Shown: positions 49,385 through 61,114 of the stretch, piece after piece
How positions within the stretch are numbered: position 1 is the first letter of the stretch
Layout of the letters: every line of letters starts with the position of its first letter
Source: Pelargonium nanum
Taxonomy: Eukaryota; Streptophyta; Magnoliopsida; Geraniales; Geraniaceae
DNA length: 64,000 nucleotides
Direction of reading: 5' to 3'
NCBI GenBank assembly: GCA_036897485.1
Contig: JAYMTF010000007.1
Coordinates: 1-64,000 of the forward strand
Made by a program: the position numbers and the translations under genes
Notes under the pieces: generated by a model
Database searches by the model: none
Told to the model about the DNA's origin: nothing
What the model saw: only the letters and a program-made list of their open reading frames with translations

Positions 49385-52243
49385 TCTGGTTTTACCATAA
49401 TATTTATTTATTTAAGATATAAAATGAGTAGATATCATATGAGAACACCCCGTTAAATTAAAACACAATTATGCCCCATAGAATTAGGGATTTATTATTG
49501 TTCTTAAGCTGGTATTGGCAGGTAACTAATCCACAATTTTATAGGATTAACAAAACAAAAATTGTCAACTTAATTCAAGACAAAATATTGTGGGTTTATT
49601 TCTTTTTTTAATTAATAGAATTTCAAGAATAAATTAAAGCTGTCACGTTCACATATTTATGGTGCATATATGAAAACTTAAAAATTATGTTTCCCAAATG
49701 TGTGCCAATTGTTGCACTCAATTCTATATTTTGGTACAGAATCTAATCTGCATTTTCCCATGTATATACCCACATCCCATTAAACATTAATTTAATCACT
49801 ACTAACCTACTAATTATCTTTAATTTCCGACACAATGCAGTTCAGTTGCAATTAATATTTTATTAATTGACTACTTAATTAAAAAGCAACTTAAAATAAT
49901 TAAATAGTTATATTGTCAGATTTGTTGGGATTTTCAATCTATAATTTATTATTATTGTCAATCTTCTTCATTTTTAACGCAATCCCTTGTTTTTGAGCAA
50001 ACTGCTAAGCCATTTGGATATTTTTTCTTAAAAAACTGATTAAATTAATTGATATGAAGTTTTGTTGGGTTGACATAGAATTCTCAGTCAATAACTTGTA
50101 TAGAAGAATATTTATAAATAAATAAAAATCTGACTACCTTCCAGAATGTAATTTAATTAATTAATTAATTAGTTGAACTTAGACGTATCCCCAGTCTCAT
50201 TGTTGTTATAAATTCTAAATTTAGAAAGTATCTTAAGCAAATAAAAAATAATTGTCAAATAAAAAAACAAAGCAAAGTTTAATAGAAACCATGTTCTTAA
50301 GGCATTGTTTTAGCGTAAATTGTCAACTTCTTTGTCTTGTTAATTTGGCGCTGCATTCATTGCCATGCATGAACTCATAGTTTGTGTAAATATATGATAT
50401 TAGTCAAAAATATATATAATTATATTACAAATTTTATTTTGGGGGTAGTTTAACAACAACAAAACAACACTATTCAAGACACATTTCTCGTTAGTACTAA
50501 GAAATTACAACACTTATAATACATTAAATGCTCACTAATTGAGAGAGATTGCCAGTAGCAATTGAAAGTGAACCTTAAATATAGAGTATATGATCATTAT
50601 CAAGTTTATTTATTATATTAAAAAGAGAGCGTGTACATGCACAAACAAACGAACACATATTGGTGACATAATTTTTTATTCAAATATACAATATAAATTA
50701 ATCTTTTATTCAAATATATAATATAAATTTACTTTCGAGATTGTTGGAATACATACATTGCCGTTGTCTACCAATATATTTTGATTAACATTATCTGTGT
50801 CATTAAGAGAAAAATCGGTTTTGAGCGAATGTCTAGTGCAATGTTGTTAACTATCGGTGTTAGAATTACCTCTTTACAGATCTCAAATAGTTGTATGAGA
50901 AAACGCTCACTAAAATTCACGTTTTTCGTAAGATAAGATACAAGTCTATATATGAACTCAATATGTAGAGAATGCAAAAGTGTATGTATACATTTTCGAA
51001 TGAACCTTGCACCATGCATGAATGAGTATCTACAATAAAGAGCGTGAATCGAATTAGTCAAAGGGACACGACAACTTTCTTTTGAATATTAGTTGAGTAA
51101 CTTGTAGGATAAACATAAACTAAATTCATTGTAATAATACATTTTGTAAAATTCAGTATTTTAATGAAGAAAACTCTAAAATTGATATAAATCGTGCGGA
51201 ACATGTGAGTCTTAAAATATTGTGAACAAAAAATTCATGCAACAATAATGTATTTTTCATTATAAACATTAACCCCAAGGATGAAAAACTAGTTCAATTT
51301 TCAATTGAATTCTTGTGAGCAAATAAGGATGATCCCAAATTGAAGAAGTGATGATGTGTTCTATCAAATTGGGAATGAGATGGTGATGTGGTGAGACAAA
51401 TGAAAAGAATCATGAAATATTATATTGGGTAAAAAACACAAAAGTAACAGCTAAGCTACTTGATATGAGAAGAGTTTCAATCCATTGCTTATTGTTCATG
51501 TGTGGACACTTTAAGCTTTCACTTGTAAATGACACCAAACTCATAACCTACAACATGTGAGTATTCATGTGGTTGTAAACCATTTTGGAGGTGCAAGTTC
51601 AAAACAATAGAAAGCTTTGTAGTTGCATATCAAGAAAAGAGTCACACATTAAATCTACCACCATTTTTAGGAAGATTCAACTAGCATTTAGTCTTTTAAT
51701 TTTTCAAATTATGTGTTATTTTTGTGAATATTATAGAAGTAAATGATTTGAAAATTAAATATAGAATTATAAATTTTATTCTTTCAAAAAATATTTATAT
51801 TGACATTAGACAATTTGTGCAAAATGTCTTTATTTAGGTAGAGTATGTGATGTACACAATTATCATATATTGGATTTGTAAATCCTTTTAACATTATCTC
51901 AAAACACGTGTTTGTTTCATCTAATCAAACTTCATGATCATGCTTCAAAGACGCGTTTTTTCACACGTATAAAATATAAATAAAAGACCATTATTTCATG
52001 TTTTTTGAAAAATAAACATCTCATTTAAATTTTAAATTTTAAGCTAATACAACATGTCATATCATTAATTTTTTCATCACATGGTCAGATTATAATACGT
52101 CACGTGTATATTATCTTTTTAATCAGACATTTTGCATAAAAAAATTCATAAAATAATTGTGATTCCATATTTGGCGGTTTGTTATTCATTAAAATTTAAT
52201 TTTAAACTAATATAAAATATATATCATTTACATTAATTGACAA
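49385..52243. other. Long AT-rich intergenic region
   Basis: No gene, RNA or complete mobile element recognised. Many A/T runs and ATTAATTAATTA-type words, for example at 50155-50170. Two almost identical 30-base pieces (tttattcaaatatacaatat at about 50676 and again at about 50706) form a small tandem duplication. Minus-strand frame 50768-51061 has no recognisable motif. Confidence 0.45.
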
Positions 52244-53455
52244 TTATTTAGCAGAAAAATAACATTTTTTATTTATGAAAAAAAAACACCTTTGAATCTT
52301 TAATCTTATTAGTGGAAATGATGACAAAAATAAAAAATGAAAAAACAATGGAAGTCGTACCGGAGATCCCGGTGAATGATTGCTTGGCAATAACGGTTGT
52401 GTTCCAAAATCTGGGGGCGGAAACCGGCAGGTGTCGCCACGTGCCGGTGGACAAATCGCTGTTAGGCGGAGATATGAGTTCCTATCCGACAAACGGACAT
52501 GATCACATGAAAAAGTAGGACCCACATTAACCCAAAAACTAAAATAACATATGTGAAATGATGATGAAGAGCTCCCACTTGCGCCACATGGGACCCACTT
52601 CCAGTCGAAAAGTTGACCTGTACCTTAATAACTCCAACACCATGGGCCCACTTCCTCTTTTCTTCACCTTCCACACACGAGCGCTATAAATTGGGCACTG
52701 CTTCTCTGTTGCTACCCCACACGTACACCTTCCTGTTTCCTTGGTCCCACCCAAAGAGACATGTATTGACCCCACATATTCATTTTATTTTTTTCACTTA
52801 CTAATTTATCTACGGGGTAAAATCTTGAGAAGATCTTGTGATAGGCTGGTTTTGGTATGGTATGTTTTGAGATTTAATGGAGATGTTGCACCACATTATA
52901 TATTTGATGTGATATCCATATAATTACATTATGACTTGGACTATGAAAGAAAGTGTGAGTGACAAGTTCAATTTTTAACAAGATTAATTACTAAACTTTA
53001 AGAGCTAATGAATTTGGTATTGGCAAGTGCATCTTGCTCATGAATACCGAGAAGGTAACTAGGTAGCATACATGTTGGTAAATGTGAAATCTGACCATCT
53101 GTTTAAATTTGAGATTCATCCGAGTAAATATATCGAGATGGCGGATGTTGATGGTGTGGATTCCTGCGAGGTGGCATTTATGGGATTGGTGCCGAGCAAT
53201 TTGGTTGTTTTGTGTTTCTTGTATCTTTTGTTCACCGAATTGAAGTCTACTGAATAGTTTAAAATTTTTACCATCACTCTCTACTATTGATTTGTGTTCC
53301 TTCATTGGAAATTTTATTTTATGAGAACTAAATAATTTATATTAAAACCATAATATGAGAATAATAAGTAAATAACAATAAATATGTTTTTTAAAGAAAC
53401 TTTTATACTAGTAATCCACGAGGAAATGTAAATTAGAAAGCAAAGCAAAACTTAT
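52244..53455. promoter_or_regulatory. GC-richer upstream region of the IAA15-like gene, with TATA-like box and AuxRE
   Basis: Between 52340 and 52800 base composition rises. The interval holds a G-box core (cgccacgtgcc, about 52433-52443), a TATA-like ctataaatt at 52684-52692, and an AuxRE in reverse (gagaca, 52756-52761). It could be a distal promoter or enhancer of the gene at 53760, or the start of an unannotated transcript. The frames inside are short, overlap on both strands and show no family signature, so I do not call a protein. Confidence 0.35.
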
Positions 53456-53759
53456 AATGAAAGAGACCCACGAGGCCCAACCGACCGTGGGCCCAGTACT
53501 CAAAATTCACAGACACACACGCTTCCATTCCTGTCACCCGCACCAAAATGGACCAATCCCACCCGCTCTTTCTTCGACACGTGTCCTCTCTTCACTGGCT
53601 CATTCATTTTGCCGGCCACTTCCTCAATATATATCCCCCAACTGACTCACCTATCCCCAAACTCCAACGAAAAGGCAAACCAAACCAAACCAAAGCAACA
53701 AACAAAGAAACCAAAAACAAGACTTCTCAACTTTCAATTCTCTCATCAACTAGCTAGTT
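53456..53759 (+). promoter_or_regulatory. Proximal promoter of the IAA15-like gene
   Basis: A perfect palindromic G-box/ABRE gacacgtgtc lies at 53576-53585, a TATA box (caatatatatcccc) at 53625-53638, and an A/C-rich leader of about 90 bp precedes the start codon. A gagacc word at 53461 is one base off the AuxRE. The G-box suggests bZIP or bHLH input (for example ABA or light) besides auxin. Confidence 0.7.
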
Positions 53760-54603
53760 ATGTCGCCGGAAATTGTTAACCACTCGCCGGAGTCCGACGC
53801 CGACGGCATGAATTTGAAGGAGACCGAGCTCACCCTCGGCCTCCCCGGCGAGTCTCGCGGCACCAAACGCGGATACTCGGAAACCGTCGATCTGAATCGG
53901 GCGGAAACCGACGGCGCGTCGGCCAGATCCGCGAAAACCGCGGTGGTGGGGTGGCCGCCGGTGAAGGCGACGAGGAAGAGCGCGGTGACGAAGAGCTGCA
54001 GCAAGTTCGTGAAGGTCGCCGTCGACGGAGCTCCGTATCTCCGGAAAGTCGATCTGGAGATGTACGGCAGTTACCAGCAGCTTCTCGGCGCTCTTGAAGA
54101 GCTCTTCTCTTGCTTGACCATACGTATGTATTTAATTTTGATAAGAAACTACAAAATTTCCGAGCAGAGCAGGGTAATTTAGTAATTTTGTGATGTTCTT
54201 CAGGCAATTATTTGAACGAGAGGAAGCTGATGGATCCGGCGAACGGAGTTGAATATGTACCGACTTACGAAGACAGAGACGGTGACTGGATGCTCGTCGG
54301 AGATGTGCCGTGGAAGTAAGCTTAAATTTTATTCCCATATTACCCTTGTTAATTACTTTATTTAAATTATTTGTATTAATTGTTCCGATTTATTTTCTTT
54401 TTTTCAGAATGTTTGTGGAATCATGCAAGCGACTACGCTTAATGAAAAGCTCCGATGCAATTGGATTAGGTACGTAAAAACTAACATATATGTAATTTTA
54501 ATTAGTTTTCGATTTCAAAAAATGTGGTTTTAATTGTTTTTTTTTTTTTATATTATGTTTTGCAGCTCCAAGAACACCATCAAGATGTACGAGCTCATGT
54601 TAG
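53760..54603 (+). CDS. IAA15: Aux/IAA auxin-response repressor, IAA15-like
   Basis: CDS exons: 53760-54123, 54204-54315, 54408-54469, 54566-54603; 576 bp, 191 residues. Order of parts: start [14 protein letters not shown] motif [10 protein letters not shown] (21-30), basic [10 protein letters not shown], degron [12 protein letters not shown] (62-73), PB1 part 1 [20 protein letters not shown] (81-100), PB1 part 2 [16 protein letters not shown], then [20 protein letters not shown] with a Cys/Ser end. The SDAIGLAPRTP tail and MSPE start are those of plant IAA15/IAA16-type proteins; the symbol follows tail, start and genomic position (next to GLYK and a CYCA2 gene) and is my inference. Degron and EAR are intact, so a normal auxin-degraded repressor is expected. 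Short last exon of 38 bp. Confidence 0.94.
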
Positions 54604-55617
54604 TAAAAGTAAAGAGGCTTTACTTGCACAGTTGAAGTTGCATTATGTACAGAGGCTTCGTTTTTGTCTTTGTTGTTTTTCAAGTTTCTGTGTTGGTTGA
54701 AGAATTTTGATTAGATACGAGGAAATTATAAAGAAACGTCATAGAAATTATATTACTGTAATAAAAAGATGAGATGTTATGTTTTATGTAGTTTTGTATG
54801 CCTGTGATTTTCTTTGAGTTGCATTTTCGCAATTTGATGTATTGTGGGCTGTTTTGTTCTCACCCTTTTTAGGGTTTATTAATTAATTACACACATCATT
54901 CCTTCTGTTTTGACATGTACATATCAGAGGTGACAAACTAGATTTCAGATCGGTTTTGTTTGGATCGAGATTGATATATAGTAATTCGAATTGGATTTGA
55001 AAGAGAATTATATACTCATTTCAGTACAAAATTATGAGTTTTTTAGATTTCTTGAATTTTTATTTTTTAAAAATATACCAAGAACATTTATTATAAGAAT
55101 AAAGATTACGAAATAAGATGTATCATTCTTCCATTTATAATCATGTTCTCTTTTATAGTTTCATATTCTTCTTTTTGTCAAAGTGTATATCATTGTGTTT
55201 CTGATTATATACTATAAGATTAAGAAAAAGGTTTTTTTTTTTTTTTTCTTCTTAAAACAAACAATAAATGTTGCAAGATAATGGTGCTTTTGAAGACAAA
55301 TCAAACCACCACTGCCCAGCTTTTCAATTTACATTAAGTGAGATATGAAAATTAAAAGGTTAATTAATGAATTGGTGAATGGTCTGAAAAGATTAAAATT
55401 CAAAGTCAACAATTCCTAAAAGCTAATTAAGCTCTAAACCACCCCAACAATTTCTTAGGGTTGCATTAGCTTAAGTTTTAGACCATGGTTTTATATTATA
55501 TTTAATCCTTGAGGGAAGGATCTGGTCCCAAATACCATTTAAAACAGCAGGACTAACTGTAAATTTGAAGTAATGCAAGGACTTTGAGTTGGGTCAAGGA
55601 ATTTGAAGTAGCAAGAT
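54604..55617. other. IAA15 3' flank and AT-rich spacer
   Basis: The IAA15 3' UTR should occupy the first 150-250 bp (an aataaaaag signal-like word at about 54760). The rest, up to the rRNA-like fragment, is AT-rich with a T run at 55233-55248 and shows no gene. Confidence 0.45.
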
Positions 55618-55956
55618 GTTAGGTCTCACCAATGCTTGTGTTACTCAAGCCGACATTCTCGCTTCCGCTTCGTCCACCTCTGCTCGTGCGGGCACTTCCC
55701 CCTAAGGCGGAATGCTTCCATGCCGATGCATTTTTACATCCCATAGTTTCGGCGTATCGCTTAGCCCCGTTCATATTCGGCGCAAGAGCGCTCGATTAGT
55801 GAGCTGTTACGCACTCTTTCAAGGGTAAATGCGTCTAAACAAACCTCTCGGTTGTCTCTGCAACCCCACCTCCTTTATCAGTGAGTGGTCATTTAAGGAC
55901 CTTAGCTGGTGATCCGGGATATTTCCCTCTCGAGCTTATCCCACATCGTCTCACTG
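55618..55956. pseudogene. Organelle (probably plastid) 23S-type rRNA fragment in nuclear DNA
   Basis: The plus strand is the complement of a bacterial-type large-subunit rRNA. It holds conserved words such as ttagccccgttcat, cggcgcaagagcgctcgatt, agtgagctgttacgcactct, gttgtctctgcaaccccacc and ggaccttagctggtgatccg. Wording is closest to what I recall of plastid 23S; mitochondrial origin is not excluded. Several differences from the plastid text and a missing few bases near 55932 mark it as a non-functional nuclear copy (NUPT). After about 55956 the similarity stops. Flanking DNA is ordinary AT-rich nuclear sequence. Confidence 0.85.
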
Positions 55957-57174
55957 AGCTATAGGCCCTTTGAGAGTGGCTTCTTCTAGCAAATAGACTC
56001 AAATGTATCTTTAATACTGAATGGGTAGCCCAAGAAAAGCCCACTCCAACCCATTTGCCACTTGGTTGGTTGCTGAGAAAGAAAACAATACATATTATAG
56101 CATATATTTTTTTTGCAGTCTTGCCACTTGCTTCTATAAGTTCTATCTGTTTGTGTGTATGGTTGTGGTGATGTTGACATCCAGATAAGCTGTACACATG
56201 GAAATCTTTTTATGCAATCTTGGCCTTTCATTTCATTGCCTTTCTTTGCTTGAGCACCATTCAACAGTTTTGCAACACCATTTGCCCATTTTACCGATGA
56301 ACATCTTAGTATATATACAGTGTTTCACTTGTTCTTCAACAACCGAGGCTCGAACCTGAGACCTCAGGAGGAGCTAGCAGGCGCCTTAAGCCACTTGCAC
56401 AGATGATAGTTGGTGTTAGCTTCAACCATAAATTTCTGATAGAGATGTGTTGTTCCACAATCTTTAACAGCTACCATGTGACAGGTTGTCAAGAGAGATA
56501 GTAGTAGATTGATTTGTGCTAGCTCTTCTTATCTTCCACATTGGTACCAACTGCCATAATTAACAATATTGGAGACTCATATCATTTCTGGAACTGTTAC
56601 CATATATATCAGATAGATACAGAACAAAAACAAAGAAACAAACATGAACGCACCTCAGAATCAAGAGATGTCATATGCTGATAACATCAAGAAACGGCGC
56701 AACGAATCTGGCTGCTTCGATGCTTGGTCTGTATTCTCTTCTTGTGTCCATTTTGTTGTTCTTGCTGATCCTCCTCTGATATATATACACTACTCTATGC
56801 TGATACAGCTTGTACGCCATGTGCTTCTATGAAGCTTACAATTGCTGCTATGGAGATCTGTGCTCCTCCTGCTCCTTGGACCTTGATTGTCTCTTCACCT
56901 GCTGCTGCTTCTGCTGCCTCAGTGACTGTTAACAACAAAGTGTTCTCTTATGTTGTTTCTTGTTTCATGTATTCTATTTCTAGCATTGAAACACTTTCTT
57001 TATCCCAAGATTAGGGAATGAATCTTTTTTATTCAATTGAAAAGGTGCTGTCATTACATTTCACATTTACATGTCACACCCAAACTAGTCTGCACCAATG
57101 ATGCAGCATCTAAAGCAAAGATCATGCCAATCAAGTACATTTAGAAAAAACAAAAATTTAGCTCCACATTAAAC
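55957..57174. other. Spacer between the rRNA fragment and GLYK
   Basis: Contains the SINE-like segment listed separately and otherwise nothing recognised. Plus-strand frames at 56644-56832 and 56829-57014 are short and unlike any family I know. The 3' UTR of the minus-strand GLYK gene lies at the right edge, about 57000-57174. Confidence 0.45.
56333..56425 (-). mobile_element. SINE-like copy related to the one at 38314
   Basis: On the minus strand: AAGTGGCTTAAGGCG (A-box-like), GAGGTCTCAGGTTCGAGCCT (B-box-like). The order and the GGTCTCAGGTTCGAGC core match the SINE at 38314-38413. It has an insertion between the boxes and lacks the long A tail. A cttcaac word on both sides may be the target duplication, but is too short to rely on. 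Confidence 0.55.
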
Positions 57175-60153
57175 CTAAGTAGCAAGGATAGGGTTCCTCC
57201 CCTCATCAATGTCGACGACAAGGAGATGCTCGGGGTTTGATCCACTCGGTCCTTCTGAGTACAGGGTGGGAAGGTAAGCCTTGTATGCTGGCATGTAACG
57301 GGAAACAAAATCAGCTACCTGCAAGAATTTAGGCACAAGAGCACTTCAAAAATCAGTATCCATGTGTTCGCGTAGCCTCTGGTGGGAGTAGAAATGGATA
57401 AATATATGCATACCTCAGCATCAGACATCCCGGGTTTGCCTTCCTCCCTCATAGCAACCTCTGCCTGAAAGTCCACGAGAAAACTAGTGGTAAGTCATGG
57501 GATAACAATTCAAGATTGTGTTGGTGTGAGGGCCAGCCTACCTGCAATCGCCACTGATAGACACAACTAGGGTCGTTGATCTTGATAACTATCCACGACT
57601 TTATGAACTTGTCCCATGCATCATAGTAAGCTTCAAGATTCTTATTTACCACCTCTAGCTGTAAATTCAAAAACCAGATCGAGCTATAATCGTTCCTATA
57701 AAGAAATGAGCAAACGAATGTATGCAAATTAATAGCGAATGCCTTTAGCACCTGTGGATCAACTGCCTTGACAACTTCCATTGGAACGGGTTTGAAACCA
57801 AGCATCCAACCTTCGAAGAGAACAGCCTGAAATAACCAACCGAAGTAAACATCAAATTAATGAGCATGTGAATCTGTCATTTGCCAACTTTAAAGAGAAA
57901 TCGTTTTACCATAAGTGGTCCTTCAACCTCAGGCCATGTGGAAGGATCGGCCCTGTCGCCCCTCCCGCTGTATGCAGACTGTGAGAGCAATTATTCGTCA
58001 TGAACAGCTTGATATCAAAAGATTGATACAGAAACAAAGAGAAACAATACCATCATGTGCTTACTTTGTCATATCGAGGTAGCTTCATCTTCATACCTGA
58101 GTACTTAAATACGAAACCCGTTTAAAATATAGACAGGCGTGTTGTAAAATGGAAAATTAGTACAAGAGACTCGCACCTTCTTTCGTCATTTTGCTTAGAG
58201 CAGTCAATGTTTCAACAGATAATGGAAGATCGTGACTTCCAGCATTTCCACGATACTGGAAATGCACAAGAAAACATAGCAAACCAACTTTTAGTAGTCT
58301 GTTAAGTTGATGACTTTAAGAGAATGTTGAATAATACCTCTAAAAGAGCATTTCCTGGATTTGCTTCTCTCAGCTTAGCCTACAATTAGTACAAGTTTGC
58401 CTTAGAAAACGACATGGATGGGAAAAAGAATCATACTCTCGCATATTACCTGATCCTCAGCCGTCAAGTAGAAATCATCTATTGATATTGTTGCCGTCCT
58501 CCTGCAATGTGAATTGATATACATTCTCACTTCTAAACTTTTACTACCAAAAACTGATAAATTCATGCCCTTTAACCTACCGCTGAGTGGTTTTGAAAAG
58601 AAAATCAAGTGCAAGGACAAGTGTTGTCTTCCCACAACCCTGTGGTGCACTGAAACCTATCTGCATAACAGAAAAGATCTCAATGGTATCAGATCAGAAG
58701 AAGATCTTAACACCTTCAATGCGATCCTTTTATTGTTTACAAAAAATATATATATTCATAACTAGATATATACCACCAAGGGAGTGATCTCTTGTCCATC
58801 TTTAAATGTGGCCCTGTGCTGAGAAATCTGATCCTCACACCATATGAAGACTGGTATATAATAGTGAAAAATCCTAGCTTTCTGAGGAACTGTAAGGCTC
58901 AATTCACTGAGCCCAAACAATCTGCAAAGAATCGAGCCATAGGCTATCCACTTATCTATGGAATCAGCCACCTTCTCCTCGGTCAGACCCATCTTTTCTA
59001 TTAGAGGACCTGAGCATATAAACTCAAAAAGGCCCTCCATTGAAGAAACTTCAGTAGGTTTGGGAGGAAAAACCGAATACAGCGGGCCATTTCTTCTGCC
59101 ATTGCTGGAACTAATATTCTGATACAAGGACTTGTCTTGTATCCAAGAACACTGATTCCCAGATGGAAGAGTCCCTGAACATAGCGAAAAGAATCACAAT
59201 AATTAACTCTTCCATGCGAAACAAAGTAGTTTAATTGGTGGCACAACTACTCGACGTGCATTATCCACTATCCATAGGCAGTAAAATACTAAGATTTTTG
59301 GATCATAGTTTCCACTATCAGTAAGTTCTATTGCAAGCTAATTTGGGGAATCAATTTTCATCCGGAGCGAGAACCCGAATGATCATGAGCTGGGCCTTGG
59401 CACTTTGTACCAACTTATGAGTAGCATAGCTCATTTGTGGATTAGAACAAGTACAAGACATGGGCACAAATAGTTATAACTTTAGGTTTGGAAAACCCAA
59501 ATCACTGATAAGGTGAGCATATTACTCAACCACAAATCATAAGGAAACAATATGACCTGACTAATCTCAACTTCCAACAACAAATTGTGATTCATGACAT
59601 TAGGTTCATATACATACATACACCCAAGTGGCTATGTTAATGCTGTTAAAAAAAATCAGAAACAGAAATCACAGAACAGAAAAATTCAGGAACCAATTCC
59701 AAGCTACTCTTATCATCCTCCATTCTATCAGTCAATTGAATAATGATTTCCTTGGCTCATTTCTTAAATAAAAAATAAAAAAAAACACAGAAAAGCCAAA
59801 AACTTGGCACAAATTCAACCCATTTGCCCAATAACAAAACCACCAAACTAAACAAAAAATTAAGGAAACTTCAATTTTCTCACACTTTCACAGTATCCAA
59901 ACAGAAGTCAATTATGTATACAATGAAGAAAAAAGTTGAGAAATTTACCTGATTTGGGGAAATGGGTATGCATAGAACAGAGCCTTGGAGATGAGTTTGG
60001 TTTGGTCAGTGCATAGAGAGAAAATTTGGAGTGAGAAAAAGAATAGAATTTGTAAGAATTGTTAGTATTATTAAAATTGAAAGGACAAGGAGATAGAGAA
60101 GAAGAAGAAGTCATGGGTGGGCAAGGAGATGATAAAATATTCATATTCGCCAT
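57175..60153 (-). CDS. GLYK: D-glycerate 3-kinase, chloroplastic
   Basis: Final enzyme of photorespiration: phosphorylates D-glycerate to 3-phosphoglycerate with ATP in the chloroplast stroma. CDS exons in transcript order: 59949-60153, 58774-59174, 58581-58660, 58450-58501, 58338-58379, 58177-58255, 58065-58096, 57910-57978, 57752-57826, 57542-57658, 57414-57464, 57175-57318; 1347 bp, 448 residues, near the 456 I recall for Arabidopsis. The start at 60153 (MANMNILSS) is one of several in-frame Met codons; the first 65 residues are Ser/Asn/Phe-rich with few acids, a fitting transit peptide. P-loop GFSAPQGCGKTT at about 204-215; ISIDDFYLT and the following RGNAGSHDLP and YDKSAYSGRGDR blocks are family signatures; FEGWMLGF and a conserved C-terminus (HLLVVDIDEGRNP) follow. 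All motifs are intact. Next to a CYCA2 gene on the same strand. Confidence 0.96.
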
Positions 60154-61114
60154 TCCCAACCCAACTCTGTTTCTCTTCCTCTGTTTCTTGGAGATATGTT
60201 CAAAGCAAAGCTGCACGTCAGATAAGCTTTTAGAATTTAGAATTGAGACTCATGACTCTGAGGTGACTAATAAAAAACCCATTTTTTTACTTGTACAAAC
60301 CACCTTCTAGAGAACATGTTGATTTTCTCTTCTTTTTAGATATTATTTTATGCCATAAATTGTGCTTTTTTCAATGCTGGCAAAAAATTGTCATGTAATA
60401 TTTGGATTCTTTCTTTTTTTGCTGATACAGTAAATTAGAAAATGCAGTGCTAGATTAGATTTGATGACATGTGCATTAAATACAAAAATTGTCCACTTGT
60501 GAATCCAAAAGAAAATGAAGATTGGAAGACACTTTTTTCTGTGGTGTGGATCATATCATATAAAGATTGAAAAGATATTCCAAGAAAGAAGCAAACACAG
60601 CCATGAGTCTCAAAAACAATGCCCTCTCTTTTCTACCATATCTCATCCAAAAACAACTCAACCAACCAACCAAACTTTAAAAGCAAAACACATGTGTTGT
60701 CTCAAGGAGAAGAGAAATCAAGAACTGAGGATGGACAATACAGTTTACAAAGAAAGGAAGTTTATCAGATTAAAAAGCTTTTAGCTTGCCTAAGTTTACA
60801 ATCAGTTTGTTACATATTTTTGCTCCTGCAAATGCCCCTTTACAATCCACCAAATTAATGCTCTACAGCCTACAGGTGCTCGGATTCGAGCCTACAAGAG
60901 TTTACCATTTTGGAAGAACCAAAAACTGATAGGATTAACAAAAAAGAGAAGGTCTATAAACAAAGATTAGGAACACTTCTAGCGTAAAAAGAATATAAAG
61001 AAAAATTAGAGGACTAGGACTAAAGATTAGGTAGTAAGTAACTACAGCCCTCCCGTGGAGATATCGAAAAAAAAATCCGGAGAAAACTTCCATCTGAAAG
61101 CACCAGCCCTATTA
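60154..61114. other. Spacer between GLYK start and cyclin 3' end
   Basis: Contains the GLYK promoter and leader (minus strand, near 60154-60350) and the 3' UTR of the cyclin gene at the right edge. No clear TATA box for GLYK was found. Plus-strand frames here (60059-60310, 60515-60784) lack recognisable features. Confidence 0.45.

Noticed and set aside
52244-52525. Frames on both strands in the GC-richer patch upstream of the IAA15-like gene
   Set aside because: They overlap each other and have no recognisable domain; regulatory DNA is the simpler reading.
60860-60900. A ggattcgagcc word, possible tRNA or SINE B box
   Set aside because: No A box at the right distance and no cloverleaf can be drawn.
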